Shown in pieces: positions 1 through 7,210 of a DNA stretch of 16,332 bases. The stretch spans positions 1 to 16,332 of the forward strand of contig JANTGD010000033.1 of NCBI GenBank assembly GCA_024763135.1, in the 5' to 3' direction. Below the pieces are notes generated by a model, which was not told where the DNA came from, did not search any database, and was given only the letters and a program-made list of their open reading frames with translations. The position numbers and the translations under genes were made by a program. Source of the stretch: Thiotrichales bacterium. Lineage in GTDB: Bacteria > Pseudomonadota > Gammaproteobacteria > UWMA-0217. Within the stretch, counting starts at the first letter, position 1, and every line of letters starts with the position of its first letter.

Positions 1-587
1 TTGTCGGGTGCCCCCCGTAACAGGCGCTTCACGTGCAATAGTAATCCTGCCAAGACGCCTCCGAGCGCACCGTAGAGATGCGCATCCACAACAACGGGCC
101 CGCCAGACATATCCGTAGTGCCAGGCAACGATCCCACCAATTGCTCATAGCTCAACTTCGCCGCAAATAAGGCAAGTAGCAGCACAGCAAAACGTGTATC
201 CCGGCCCAACAAATGGATTGCACCGGCAACGAACAAGCCATGCAACAATCCTGACAACCCCACATACCACACTAACTCGGGATTGAAGAGGTAGAGCCCG
301 CCAGTGACCGAAACCCCGCTCAGCACGAATATGAAAATCCATTCAATTGGCGTGAACTCATCGTAGTAAAACCACCAAACCATCGCGAGTCCGGCCAAAT
401 TCAATACCAAATGCCCCCATCCCAAGTGCACCAGGTTGCCGGTTAAAAACAACCACCATTGACCTGCATTGATATCGGTCCGCTCATAGCGGAGAAGTTC
501 CTGCAGATTCAGCGCCTGAAAACCAAACGCCAACAGCGCAACGACCACCGGGATAATCCAGGTGCAGTACTTACACGATTTTTCCAT
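1..587 (-). CDS. rrtA: Rhombosortase-like intramembrane serine protease (partial at window edge)
   Basis: Reading the minus strand from ATG at 587 gives 195 open codons with no stop before base 1, so the C-terminus lies outside the window. The product is a hydrophobic multi-pass membrane protein. Visible rhomboid-type motifs are GNLVHLGWGHLVLNLAGL at residues 50-67, GLSGLLHG at 110-117 with the predicted catalytic Ser112, and DAHLYGALGG at 168-177 with the predicted catalytic His170. This short form with a VVVDAH motif matches rhombosortase (RrtA), which in other gammaproteobacteria cleaves proteins carrying a C-terminal GlyGly-CTERM sorting signal during export by type II secretion. Known members are about 190-210 residues, so nearly all of it is present. 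No convincing Shine-Dalgarno precedes the ATG. No GlyGly-CTERM substrate is encoded in this window. A generic rhomboid protease is the alternative. Confidence 0.85.
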   Translation of the reverse strand, partial: MEKSCKYCTWIIPVVVALLAFGFQALNLQELLRYERTDINAGQWWLFLTGNLVHLGWGHLVLNLAGLAMVWWFYYDEFTPIEWIFIFVLSGVSVTGGLYLFNPELVWYVGLSGLLHGLFVAGAIHLLGRDTRFAVLLLALFAAKLSYEQLVGSLPGTTDMSGGPVVVDAHLYGALGGVLAGLLLHVKRLLRGAPD

Positions 588-1255
588 GCGGATTTCATTA
601 TTTACACAAACCTGAGCGGCATTCTAACAGGCCAGGAGCACACTGGATTGCATTCCAACCAACAAGGAAGGTGCCGCCCCACCACAAAGACACTGAGCGT
701 CAGGAACACGCAACGCTGACATCGGGGCTACGCAGCTGTTTTTTCAGCGGCTTTACTTTGGATCGTCTTAGTCAGCACCGAAAACTGACGTCTTCAGGAA
801 GCTCTGATTAATTCTGGCGCGAACAGATTGTGGTGGAAAATCGTCCTATTCAAGGCGCGGATCGCAGGCTATTGCGTAGATCCGCAACGCAGAAGTGAGC
901 GATTTTGCGCCGCAAGATGCCGTGTTACGTATTGATCAGAGCTTCCATCAAAATGAAAAAGCGAGCAAGCAGTTCCAGAATTCAAGCGTTCCGCTATGTT
1001 ACCGTTAATCGCTCAAGTAATGGCAGCTCGTCCGAGCACAAGCAGTTTCTTAGGAAGCGGCTCGAAAATAGTCAGGTATCGCGCGGGGAAGCTGATTAGA
1101 GTTGGATCTTCCCCCGATTTTAAGGTCAATCATTGCGCTAATCTAGTGTGGAACTTCGGGAATTCCAGCTCAATTCAGCCTTTCCACAGTAGGTCATCAA
1201 TTCTCGGACAGCCTCCTAGGGAACAAAACTCGCCAGCAACTTTAGGGATCAAACT
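588..1255. other. Non-coding interval between the rhombosortase gene and the oxidoreductase gene
   Basis: These 668 bases separate two divergently transcribed genes and must hold both promoters. The only clear structure is repeat copy 1 at 797-946. Short open frames at 905-1099 and 996-1286 cross the repeat or the downstream start, have no recognisable protein features and no good ribosome binding site, and are not called. A weak 5-bp hairpin (GTCAG/CTGAC) lies just left of the repeat. AGGGA at 1244-1248 is the ribosome binding site of the next gene. Confidence 0.6.
797..946 (+). repeat. MITE-like palindromic repeat, copy 1 (internally deleted)
   Basis: A 150-bp element bounded by a perfect 12-bp terminal inverted repeat, GGAAGCTCTGAT at 797-808 and ATCAGAGCTTCC at 935-946. 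Inside are nested inverted pairs: TGGCGC with GCGCC, AAAATCG with CGATTTT, and GCGGATC with GATCCGC. The whole unit can therefore fold as one long imperfect hairpin. It has two relatives in this window, at 14779 and 16177, in the same orientation. By eye it differs from the copy at 16177 by about six substitutions and a 10-bp deletion that removes the left arm of the apical hairpin (AATAGC). Flanks are TTCA on the left and ATCA on the right, so no clean target duplication remains. It encodes no transposase. Confidence 0.9.
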
Positions 1256-2104
1256 ATGCAGATCACGCTACTCGGCACGGGATTGATGGGGTCGGCCGCA
1301 GCTGAACGCCTCGCTGATCAAGGCCAACTTGTTATTGCCTGGAATCGCCACTTTGAGCAAGCGCAACAGCGCTTACCCAAAACGGTCAGGATCGAAGCAA
1401 ACCTCGCGCTGGCCGTAGATGCATCACCGGCCATACTGTTATTTCTGAGTGATGCGGCCGCCATCCATGCAGTACTCGATGCACTGCCTGACGATGCGCT
1501 ACAGGGCAAAACCATTATTCAGATGGGCACAATCAGTCCTCAGGAGAGCCGAGATCTGGCGCACAAACTGGAACAAACCGGCACGCATTACCTGGAAGCA
1601 CCCGTGCTAGGGAGCCTGCCCGAAGCGCGTAAAGGTGAACTACTGATCATGGTCGGAGGTAACAAAGAGGATTTCGAACTTCAATTACCTTTACTCAAGC
1701 TACTCGGTACCGAGCCCCGCCTGATCGGCCCCGTCGGACAAGCCGCAGCACTGAAACTGGCACTCAACCAGCTTATTGCGGGTTTGACCGCAAGCTTTGC
1801 CCTGAGCCTGAAATTCGCCCAAAAAGAAGGCGTGGATGTCAACGAGTTGATGCAAATTCTCCGCGAGTCAGCCCTTTACGCCCCCACCTTCGATAAAAAA
1901 CTGGGCAAAATGCTGGAGGCCAACTACCAAAATCCAAACTTTCCCTTAAAACATCTGGACAAAGACATTGGCCTGTTTCTCGAATCCGCAGAGCCTTATC
2001 AATTGCGCACCGGGATGTTACAAGCGATTCAGGCCATCGTATCTCGAGGCTTGGCCGAAGGAAATGCCGATCTCGACTATTCAGCGCTCTTTGAAAGTGT
2101 TTGA
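1256..2104 (+). CDS. NAD(P)-dependent beta-hydroxyacid dehydrogenase family oxidoreductase
   Basis: A 282-residue soluble enzyme of the 3-hydroxyisobutyrate / 6-phosphogluconate dehydrogenase-like family, which reduces or oxidises small beta-hydroxyacids or semialdehydes with NAD(P). The N-terminal Rossmann fold opens with LLGTGLMGSAAAERL (GxGxxG, about residues 5-19). The substrate loop EAPVLGSLPEARKGEL lies around residues 115-130. The family helix GPVGQAAALKLALNQ carries the predicted catalytic Lys167, and FPLKHLDKD is the usual C-terminal signature. Length fits the family (about 285-300). ATG at 1256 follows AGGGA by seven bases, which supports this start. The substrate cannot be read from sequence; glyoxylate/succinic semialdehyde reductase and 3-hydroxyisobutyrate dehydrogenase are both possible. 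Its last 28 bases overlap the end of the converging glgA, so the two messages are complementary there. No link to glycogen metabolism is evident beyond position. Confidence 0.9.
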   Translation: MQITLLGTGLMGSAAAERLADQGQLVIAWNRHFEQAQQRLPKTVRIEANLALAVDASPAILLFLSDAAAIHAVLDALPDDALQGKTIIQMGTISPQESRDLAHKLEQTGTHYLEAPVLGSLPEARKGELLIMVGGNKEDFELQLPLLKLLGTEPRLIGPVGQAAALKLALNQLIAGLTASFALSLKFAQKEGVDVNELMQILRESALYAPTFDKKLGKMLEANYQNPNFPLKHLDKDIGLFLESAEPYQLRTGMLQAIQAIVSRGLAEGNADLDYSALFESV

Positions 2105-3522
2105 TAAAGACTGAGATATTGGCGTGCGCTATTGGCCCAGCTAAAATCTTTGCGCATTGCGTTGCCTTGTGTCCGACGCCAATTACCCGTATCCCGATAC
2201 AGGCCCAACGCATCCCCCACCTTTTTGACCAGGTGAGCGGGGGACAAGCCTTCCAAATGAAAACCACTCCCTGTGCCATCAGCAATCGCCTGCAGGCTGG
2301 CATCCACAACCGTATCCCGCAATCCACCTGTGGGGTTCACCAGAGGTAAGGTGCCGTAGACTTGGCTGTACATCTGATTGAGGCCGCAGGGTTCAAAACG
2401 CGAAGGCATGAGAAAAACATCCGCCCCCGCCTCGAGCAAATGCGCCAACCGTTCGTCGTAGCCCAAATGAGCTCCCAAACGCTCAGGCCATTCGGCTCTT
2501 GCGGCGCGCACACCCTGCTCCAGATGAGCCGCCCCGGTACCGACAATCGCCAGCTGCACCGGTAACTCGAACAACCCCTCGAGTGCGTCGAGAATAACGT
2601 CAACCCCTTTTTGCTCAACCATGCGCCCCACGTGCCCAAGCAACAACACCTCTTCATCCTCAGGCAACCCCAGCTCGCGCTGTAGTGCGAGCTTATTGAG
2701 CCGTTTGTCGTCGAGGGTATCAAGGCTGTAGTTCGCGGCAATCAGAGGGTCCTTCGCAGGATTCCATATCTCGGTATCGATACCATTGATGATTCCACTC
2801 AGATCCTTGGCCCGGGCACGCAGCAGACCTGCCAGGCCATAACCAAAGGTTTCGGTTTTGATTTCTTCCGCATAACTGGGGCTCACCGTGGTGATTTTAT
2901 CGGCAAACACCAAGCCACTCTTCATGAATGACAGCAGTCCATGAAACTCGACTCCACCCATGTGCCAAAAGCGATCGTGCAAATGAATTTCATGCCGTAC
3001 ATGAGGTGAATAGACCCCCTGATAGGCCAGATTGTGAATGGTGAACACGACGGGCAAATCCACCGATTCCTGTTGCAGGTAGGCCGGCAACAGCCCCGTT
3101 TGCCAATCATGGCAGTGCACCAGATCGTAGTCCGAGCGTGCCGCGCTGTGGCCTGCCAGCACTTTCGCCACAACGTGACTGAACAGCGCGAACGCTTGCG
3201 CATTATCATGCCATTCATGCCCCTTCGCATCCACATAAGGGTTGCCAATGCGGTGCTTAAAAATTGGATGATCGACCAACCAAACACGCAGCGCACTATC
3301 GGGTAGAAAAGTCTCCCGCAACAATGCGTAGCCGGACCACGTTTCTACATGCGCCATCACCGGAGCCGGATAATTCTCCAATACTTGGCCGTAACCAGGC
3401 AGCACGAGGGTCACCTCGGCCCCCTGCTGATTCAACGCAATCGGCAGATGGCCTGCGACATCGGCCAATCCGCCGGTTTTCACCAGTGGATAAGCCTCAC
3501 TCGCGGCAAACAACACATTCAT
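2077..3522 (-). CDS. glgA: Glycogen synthase (ADP-glucose type, GT5)
   Basis: Transfers glucose from ADP-glucose to the non-reducing end of alpha-1,4-glucan in the cytoplasm. The 481-residue protein starts with the family's N-terminus MNVLFAASEAYPLVKTGGLADV, where Lys15 in KTGGL contacts ADP-glucose. Further motifs are HCHDWQTGLLPAYL, TIHNLAYQGVY, VGRMVEQKGVDVI, and PSRFEPCGLNQMYSQ with Glu377, the same number as the catalytic glutamate of E. coli GlgA. That agreement supports ATG at 3522. An in-frame TTG one codon upstream (3525) is possible but less likely. The ATG shares its A with the glgB stop (TGATG), and AGGGAG inside the end of glgB serves as ribosome binding site, so glgB and glgA should be translationally coupled. 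The stop lies inside the 3' end of the converging oxidoreductase gene, leaving no room for a separate terminator. Confidence 0.97.
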   Translation of the reverse strand: MNVLFAASEAYPLVKTGGLADVAGHLPIALNQQGAEVTLVLPGYGQVLENYPAPVMAHVETWSGYALLRETFLPDSALRVWLVDHPIFKHRIGNPYVDAKGHEWHDNAQAFALFSHVVAKVLAGHSAARSDYDLVHCHDWQTGLLPAYLQQESVDLPVVFTIHNLAYQGVYSPHVRHEIHLHDRFWHMGGVEFHGLLSFMKSGLVFADKITTVSPSYAEEIKTETFGYGLAGLLRARAKDLSGIINGIDTEIWNPAKDPLIAANYSLDTLDDKRLNKLALQRELGLPEDEEVLLLGHVGRMVEQKGVDVILDALEGLFELPVQLAIVGTGAAHLEQGVRAARAEWPERLGAHLGYDERLAHLLEAGADVFLMPSRFEPCGLNQMYSQVYGTLPLVNPTGGLRDTVVDASLQAIADGTGSGFHLEGLSPAHLVKKVGDALGLYRDTGNWRRTQGNAMRKDFSWANSARQYLSLYQTLSKSAE

Positions 3523-5711
3523 CAATCGCTCTCCCTCTGCAACACCAGCACACCCAGCGGTGGCAAGGTCAACGACAGCGATTCAGGGCGCCCCATCCAG
3601 GACACCGGTTCGGATTGCACGCCCCCCAGATTGCCGATACCACTGCCGCCATAGAACTCGGAATCGGTATTGATCAATTCGTGGTAACGACCCGCCACGG
3701 GTACGCCTATGCGGTACTCATAACGCACCACGGGCGTGAGATTTAAAACCACCACTACAAAATCTTCATGATCCCGACGCAAATACGAAATCACTGACTG
3801 ATCACTGTCGTTGCAATCGATCCATTCGAACCCTTCAACGTTAAAGTCCTGCCCGTGCAACGCCGGTAATTCCCGATAGCGCTGATTCAGATCCGCCAGC
3901 AGTTGTTTAACACCTGCATGGTCAGAATACTCCAGATAAGAAAACGCCAAGCTTTGATGGTGATTCCATTCTTCGAACTGCGCCAGCTCAGCCCCCATGA
4001 ACAGGAGTTTTTTACCTGGGTAGGTCATCTGATAGGCATACAACGAGCGAAGATTGGCAAACTTCTGCCAACGGTCCCCGGGCATCTTGGAGATCATGGA
4101 GCCTTTACCATGCACCACCTCATCGTGAGAAAAAGGCAGCATAAAGTTTTCGCTGAAACAGTACAGCATGCCGAAGGTAAGGTTGTTGTGATGATAGTGG
4201 CGATAAACAGGGTCTTTGGAAAAGTACTGCAGCGTGTCATGCATCCAGCCCATATTCCATTTCATGGAAAACCCAAGCCCCCCCAGATAGGTCGGGCGGG
4301 ATACCTGCGGCCACGACGTGGACTCCTCGGCAACCATCAGAACCCCCGGATGATTGGATCCGATGACACTGTTCAAATGCTGAATAAAATGAATCGCTTC
4401 GAGGTTTTCATTCCCACCATACTCATTCGGCACCCATTCTCCGGCTTCACGTGAGTAATCCAGGTACAACATGGAGGCCACTGCATCAACCCGGATACCA
4501 TCGATGTGAAATTCCTCGATCCAATAGAGCGCACTGGAAATCAGAAAATTTTTCACCTCATTGCGGCCAAAATTGAAAATTTTGGTGCCCCAGTCCTTGT
4601 GCTCACCTTTCCGCGGATCGGCATGTTCGTACAACGGGGTGCCATCAAACTCCCCCAACGCCCATTTATCCTTGGGAAAATGCGCGGGCACCCAATCCAA
4701 CAACACACCAATTCCGTGTTGATGCAGGTAATCCACGAAATACCGAAAATCATCGGGCGTACCGAATCTTGACGTTGGCGCGTAGTACCCCGTCACCTGA
4801 TACCCCCAAGAATCATCCAGCGGGTGCTCAGTTATCGGGAGCAGTTCGATGTGCGTAAAACCCAGGGGTACCAAGTAATCCACCAGCTTCTCTGCCAATA
4901 CCCGATAGTTTAGAAATGCCCCTTGCTCGTCCCGTTGCCAGGACCCTAAGTGCACCTCGTAGACAGAAATTGGCTGATGTTGCCAGTCAAACTCCCGGCG
5001 CGCCGCAATCCACCCGTCATCGCCCCATTGATGGGTAACCGGCGCTGCAATCAAAGAGGCGGTATTAGGGCGCAGCTCAAAGGCCTGCCCATAGGGGTCG
5101 ATTTTCTCCAGAAGTGCACCATTTGCACGGTTGCGTATCTCGAATTTATAGCAGGTACCCACCTCCAGCTCCGGTATAAATATCTCCCAAACACCGCTCC
5201 CGCCGCGACTGCGCATCTGATGTCGCAAACCATCCCATTGATTGAAGTCGCCAATCACACTCACGCGCTCAGCGTTCGGTGCCCATGTCGCGAACAGCAC
5301 ACCGGGAATCCCATCGGCAGTGCGGTGATTGGCACCCAAATGCCGATAAGCATGCCAATGCTGCCCTTCGGAGAAAAGATGCAGGTCGAACTCCGGCAAC
5401 TGTACGCCAAAACTGTAGGGATCATAAAAATCAAAACGATGTCCAGTCTTATCAAGCGCCTGCAATCGATAGTGCGGATCGAGTTGGCCGGGTGCGCCCT
5501 CCCAAATAAAAAAATCAGTGTGCTCAACACGCTGCATCGGCCACTGCTCCGTACCAATCGTCAATGCTTCGATGTGAGGAGCAAAAACGGTCACACGCTC
5601 TTTGTCTTCCCCTGGTACCGGGTGACGCCCTAGTACAGTAAAAGGATCGTGCGAGCGACCGCTGCTCAGTAAATTATGTTCGTGCGACAGATTCATGTTT
5701 TTAATCGTCAT
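3522..5711 (-). CDS. glgB: 1,4-alpha-glucan branching enzyme (GH13)
   Basis: Cleaves alpha-1,4 chains and rejoins them as alpha-1,6 branches, working with GlgA. The product has 729 residues, like E. coli GlgB (728). It has an N-terminal N/CBM48 region (about residues 15-225, with HDPFTVLGRH near the start), then the (beta/alpha)8 catalytic barrel, then a C-terminal beta domain ending in LSLTLPPLGVLVLQRE. Catalytic motifs are LLDWVPAHFPKD, GIRVDAVASMLY with nucleophile Asp409, VAEESTSWP with acid/base Glu462, and LPFSHDEVVHGK with Asp530. All three sit exactly four residues later than in E. coli (405, 458, 526). The start is uncertain: the only Shine-Dalgarno-like sequence, AGGA, is 14 bases from the ATG at 5711, and an in-frame Met lies five codons downstream. 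It is first in a glgB-glgA operon and divergent from glgC across a 230-bp control region. Confidence 0.97.
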   Translation of the reverse strand: MTIKNMNLSHEHNLLSSGRSHDPFTVLGRHPVPGEDKERVTVFAPHIEALTIGTEQWPMQRVEHTDFFIWEGAPGQLDPHYRLQALDKTGHRFDFYDPYSFGVQLPEFDLHLFSEGQHWHAYRHLGANHRTADGIPGVLFATWAPNAERVSVIGDFNQWDGLRHQMRSRGGSGVWEIFIPELEVGTCYKFEIRNRANGALLEKIDPYGQAFELRPNTASLIAAPVTHQWGDDGWIAARREFDWQHQPISVYEVHLGSWQRDEQGAFLNYRVLAEKLVDYLVPLGFTHIELLPITEHPLDDSWGYQVTGYYAPTSRFGTPDDFRYFVDYLHQHGIGVLLDWVPAHFPKDKWALGEFDGTPLYEHADPRKGEHKDWGTKIFNFGRNEVKNFLISSALYWIEEFHIDGIRVDAVASMLYLDYSREAGEWVPNEYGGNENLEAIHFIQHLNSVIGSNHPGVLMVAEESTSWPQVSRPTYLGGLGFSMKWNMGWMHDTLQYFSKDPVYRHYHHNNLTFGMLYCFSENFMLPFSHDEVVHGKGSMISKMPGDRWQKFANLRSLYAYQMTYPGKKLLFMGAELAQFEEWNHHQSLAFSYLEYSDHAGVKQLLADLNQRYRELPALHGQDFNVEGFEWIDCNDSDQSVISYLRRDHEDFVVVVLNLTPVVRYEYRIGVPVAGRYHELINTDSEFYGGSGIGNLGGVQSEPVSWMGRPESLSLTLPPLGVLVLQRESD

Positions 5712-5756
5712 TGTTAAACTGCTTATCCTGTAATTTTGATCGCGTGTATTGTTTCA

Positions 5757-5770
5757 TTGATCTGCATCAA
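5757..5770. promoter_or_regulatory. Perfect FNR/ANR-type operator (TTGAT-N4-ATCAA)
   Basis: TTGATCTGCATCAA matches the 14-bp FNR/ANR consensus at all ten defined positions and is symmetric, so it could serve either divergent gene. Its centre is 52 bp upstream of the glgB ATG and 178 bp upstream of the glgC ATG. A further TTGAT half-site occurs 21 bp away at 5736-5740, two helical turns. FNR-family proteins are oxygen-sensing activators or repressors. A CRP-type site would need TGTGA halves, which are absent. Confidence 0.6.
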
Positions 5771-5836
5771 CATACATCCCGTTGTGTCAAGAAAAATAGT
5801 AACTGTAGGTATCGGGTTTTACATGCTGTAGCTGTC

Positions 5837-5886
5837 CATCCCTGAAAGACACTGTTAAAGACGCAAGCAATTGGCTGTCAGGGATG
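5837..5886. promoter_or_regulatory. 9-bp inverted repeat in the glgC leader
   Basis: CATCCCTGA at 5837-5845 is perfectly complemented by TCAGGGATG at 5878-5886, with a 32-base loop, ending 55 bases before the glgC ATG. There is no T-run after it, so it is not a standard intrinsic terminator. If transcription starts near 5806 it would form a stem in the glgC 5' leader. It could instead be a two-half-site protein operator. Function is unknown. Confidence 0.35.
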
Positions 5887-5941
5887 TTCCCAATAAAACC
5901 GATGCTTATCCAACCCATTTACCGACCCCGGAAACCGCATA

Positions 5942-7210
5942 ATGATCCATAAACCTACCCCAAGATACGTTAGTCGGCTCACCAAAGAAACACTCGCACT
6001 TGTTCTCGCAGGTGGTCGGGGTTCGCGACTGAAAGAACTCACGATGTGGCGCGCCAAACCCGCTGTACCGTTCGGTGGAAAATTCCGCATCATCGACTTT
6101 CCATTGTCAAATTGCATCAACTCGGGCATCCGCCGAGTGGGTGTGATTACGCAGTATAAAGCGCACTCGCTCATCAAACATATCCAAAATGGCTGGAGTT
6201 TTTTACGCGGGGAGTTTGGTGAATTCATCGACCTGATGCCGGCGCAGCAAAGAATCGAATCTTCCTGGTATCAGGGCACTGCCGATGCAATCTTTCAGAA
6301 TCTCGACATTATTCGTGAGAATCATCCGAAATACATTCTGATACTTGCGGGTGACCACGTCTACAAAATGGACTATGGCCCGATGATCGCCGAACACGTG
6401 GAAAACAATGCCGATTTAACCGTTGGTTGCTATGAAGTGCCACTGGCAGATGCCAGCGAGTTTGGTGTCATGGGGATTGATGACAGCGGCCGCATTCTGG
6501 ACTTCATTGAAAAACCCGAGCACCCTCCTCACGTCCCTGGCAACCCTGAGATGGCGCTGGTATCCATGGGCTTCTATGTGTTTTCTACAGAGTTTCTTTA
6601 CGAGAAGGTCATCAAAGACCATCATAATCTGTTTTCGGAACACGACTTTGGGAAGAACATCATTCCCGATGCCGTCAAGAACCACCGAACCTTTGCTTAT
6701 TCATCGGTGGACCCCAAAAAGGACAAACCCAACTACTGGCGGGATGTAGGGACCGTCGACTCCTTCTGGGCAGCCAATTTGGAACTCATTGGCGTCGAGC
6801 CAGAATTGAACCTCTACGATCAGGAGTGGCCAATTTGGACGTATCAGACGCAAGCCCCCCCAGCCAAGTTTGTATTTGATGACGATGACCGTCGCGGCAT
6901 GGCCGTTGACTCCATGGTCTCCGGGGGATGTATCGTATCAGGTGCAACCATTCGTCACTCGTTGCTCTTTTCGAATGTGCGCGTAAACGACGGTAGTTTA
7001 GTGCAGGATGCCGTTGTGCTACCCGATGTTACTATTGGAGTGAACTGTAAAATACGTCGGGCAGTCATCGATCGCGGCTGTCTGATACCCGAAGGTACGC
7101 AAATTGGCGTAGACCTGGAGGAAGATAAAAAGCGCTTTCGCGTAACCGCTCAGGGCGTCGTCCTCGTCACACCTGACATGCTCGACCAAGAATTACACCG
7201 CGTGGTTTGA
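5942..7210 (+). CDS. glgC: Glucose-1-phosphate adenylyltransferase (ADP-glucose pyrophosphorylase)
   Basis: Makes ADP-glucose from ATP and glucose-1-phosphate, the committed and allosterically controlled step of bacterial glycogen synthesis. The 422-residue protein (E. coli 431) has the nucleotidyltransferase N-terminus with LAGGRGSRLKELT at residues 22-34, RAKPAVPFGGKFRIIDF, and ILAGDHVYKMDY with catalytic Asp138. FIEKPEHPP carries the glucose-1-phosphate-binding lysine. The C-terminal left-handed beta-helix is seen as SGGCIVSGATI, VLPDVTIGVNCKIRRAVIDRGC and neighbours. The position matching E. coli Lys39, a fructose-1,6-bisphosphate activator contact, is Trp36 here (TMWRAKP), so effector response may differ from E. 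coli. ATG at 5942 is preceded only by a weak GGA about ten bases away. Divergent from glgBA; next downstream, after 300 bp, is the GH57 gene. Confidence 0.97.
   Translation: MIHKPTPRYVSRLTKETLALVLAGGRGSRLKELTMWRAKPAVPFGGKFRIIDFPLSNCINSGIRRVGVITQYKAHSLIKHIQNGWSFLRGEFGEFIDLMPAQQRIESSWYQGTADAIFQNLDIIRENHPKYILILAGDHVYKMDYGPMIAEHVENNADLTVGCYEVPLADASEFGVMGIDDSGRILDFIEKPEHPPHVPGNPEMALVSMGFYVFSTEFLYEKVIKDHHNLFSEHDFGKNIIPDAVKNHRTFAYSSVDPKKDKPNYWRDVGTVDSFWAANLELIGVEPELNLYDQEWPIWTYQTQAPPAKFVFDDDDRRGMAVDSMVSGGCIVSGATIRHSLLFSNVRVNDGSLVQDAVVLPDVTIGVNCKIRRAVIDRGCLIPEGTQIGVDLEEDKKRFRVTAQGVVLVTPDMLDQELHRVV

Larger units (their letters stand above)
5712..5941. promoter_or_regulatory. Divergent glgBA / glgC promoter region
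   Basis: These 230 bases separate the starts of glgB (minus) and glgC (plus) and must contain both promoters. The left part is AT-rich and carries the FNR/ANR-type box at 5757-5770. AATAGT at 5795-5800 is a plausible glgC-directed -10 element, about 31 bp from the box centre and close to the spacing of a class II activator site. On the glgB side no hexamer stands out. The right part carries the inverted repeat at 5837-5886. The -10 assignment is inference. Confidence 0.65.

Noticed and set aside
459..719. 86-codon plus-strand frame at the left end
   Set aside because: Its first half is antisense to the rhombosortase gene, which shows catalytic motifs, and the rest is featureless.
996..1286. 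96-codon plus-strand frame overlapping the start of the oxidoreductase gene
   Set aside because: It overlaps the well-supported start and ribosome binding site at 1244-1258, has no recognisable motif, and its composition (Ser/Arg/Pro-rich, no hydrophobic core) looks like translated non-coding DNA.
3264..3746. 160-codon plus-strand frame across the glgA/glgB junction, and similar long antisense frames in glgB and glgP
   Set aside because: They are shadows of strongly conserved genes on the other strand and show no independent protein features.
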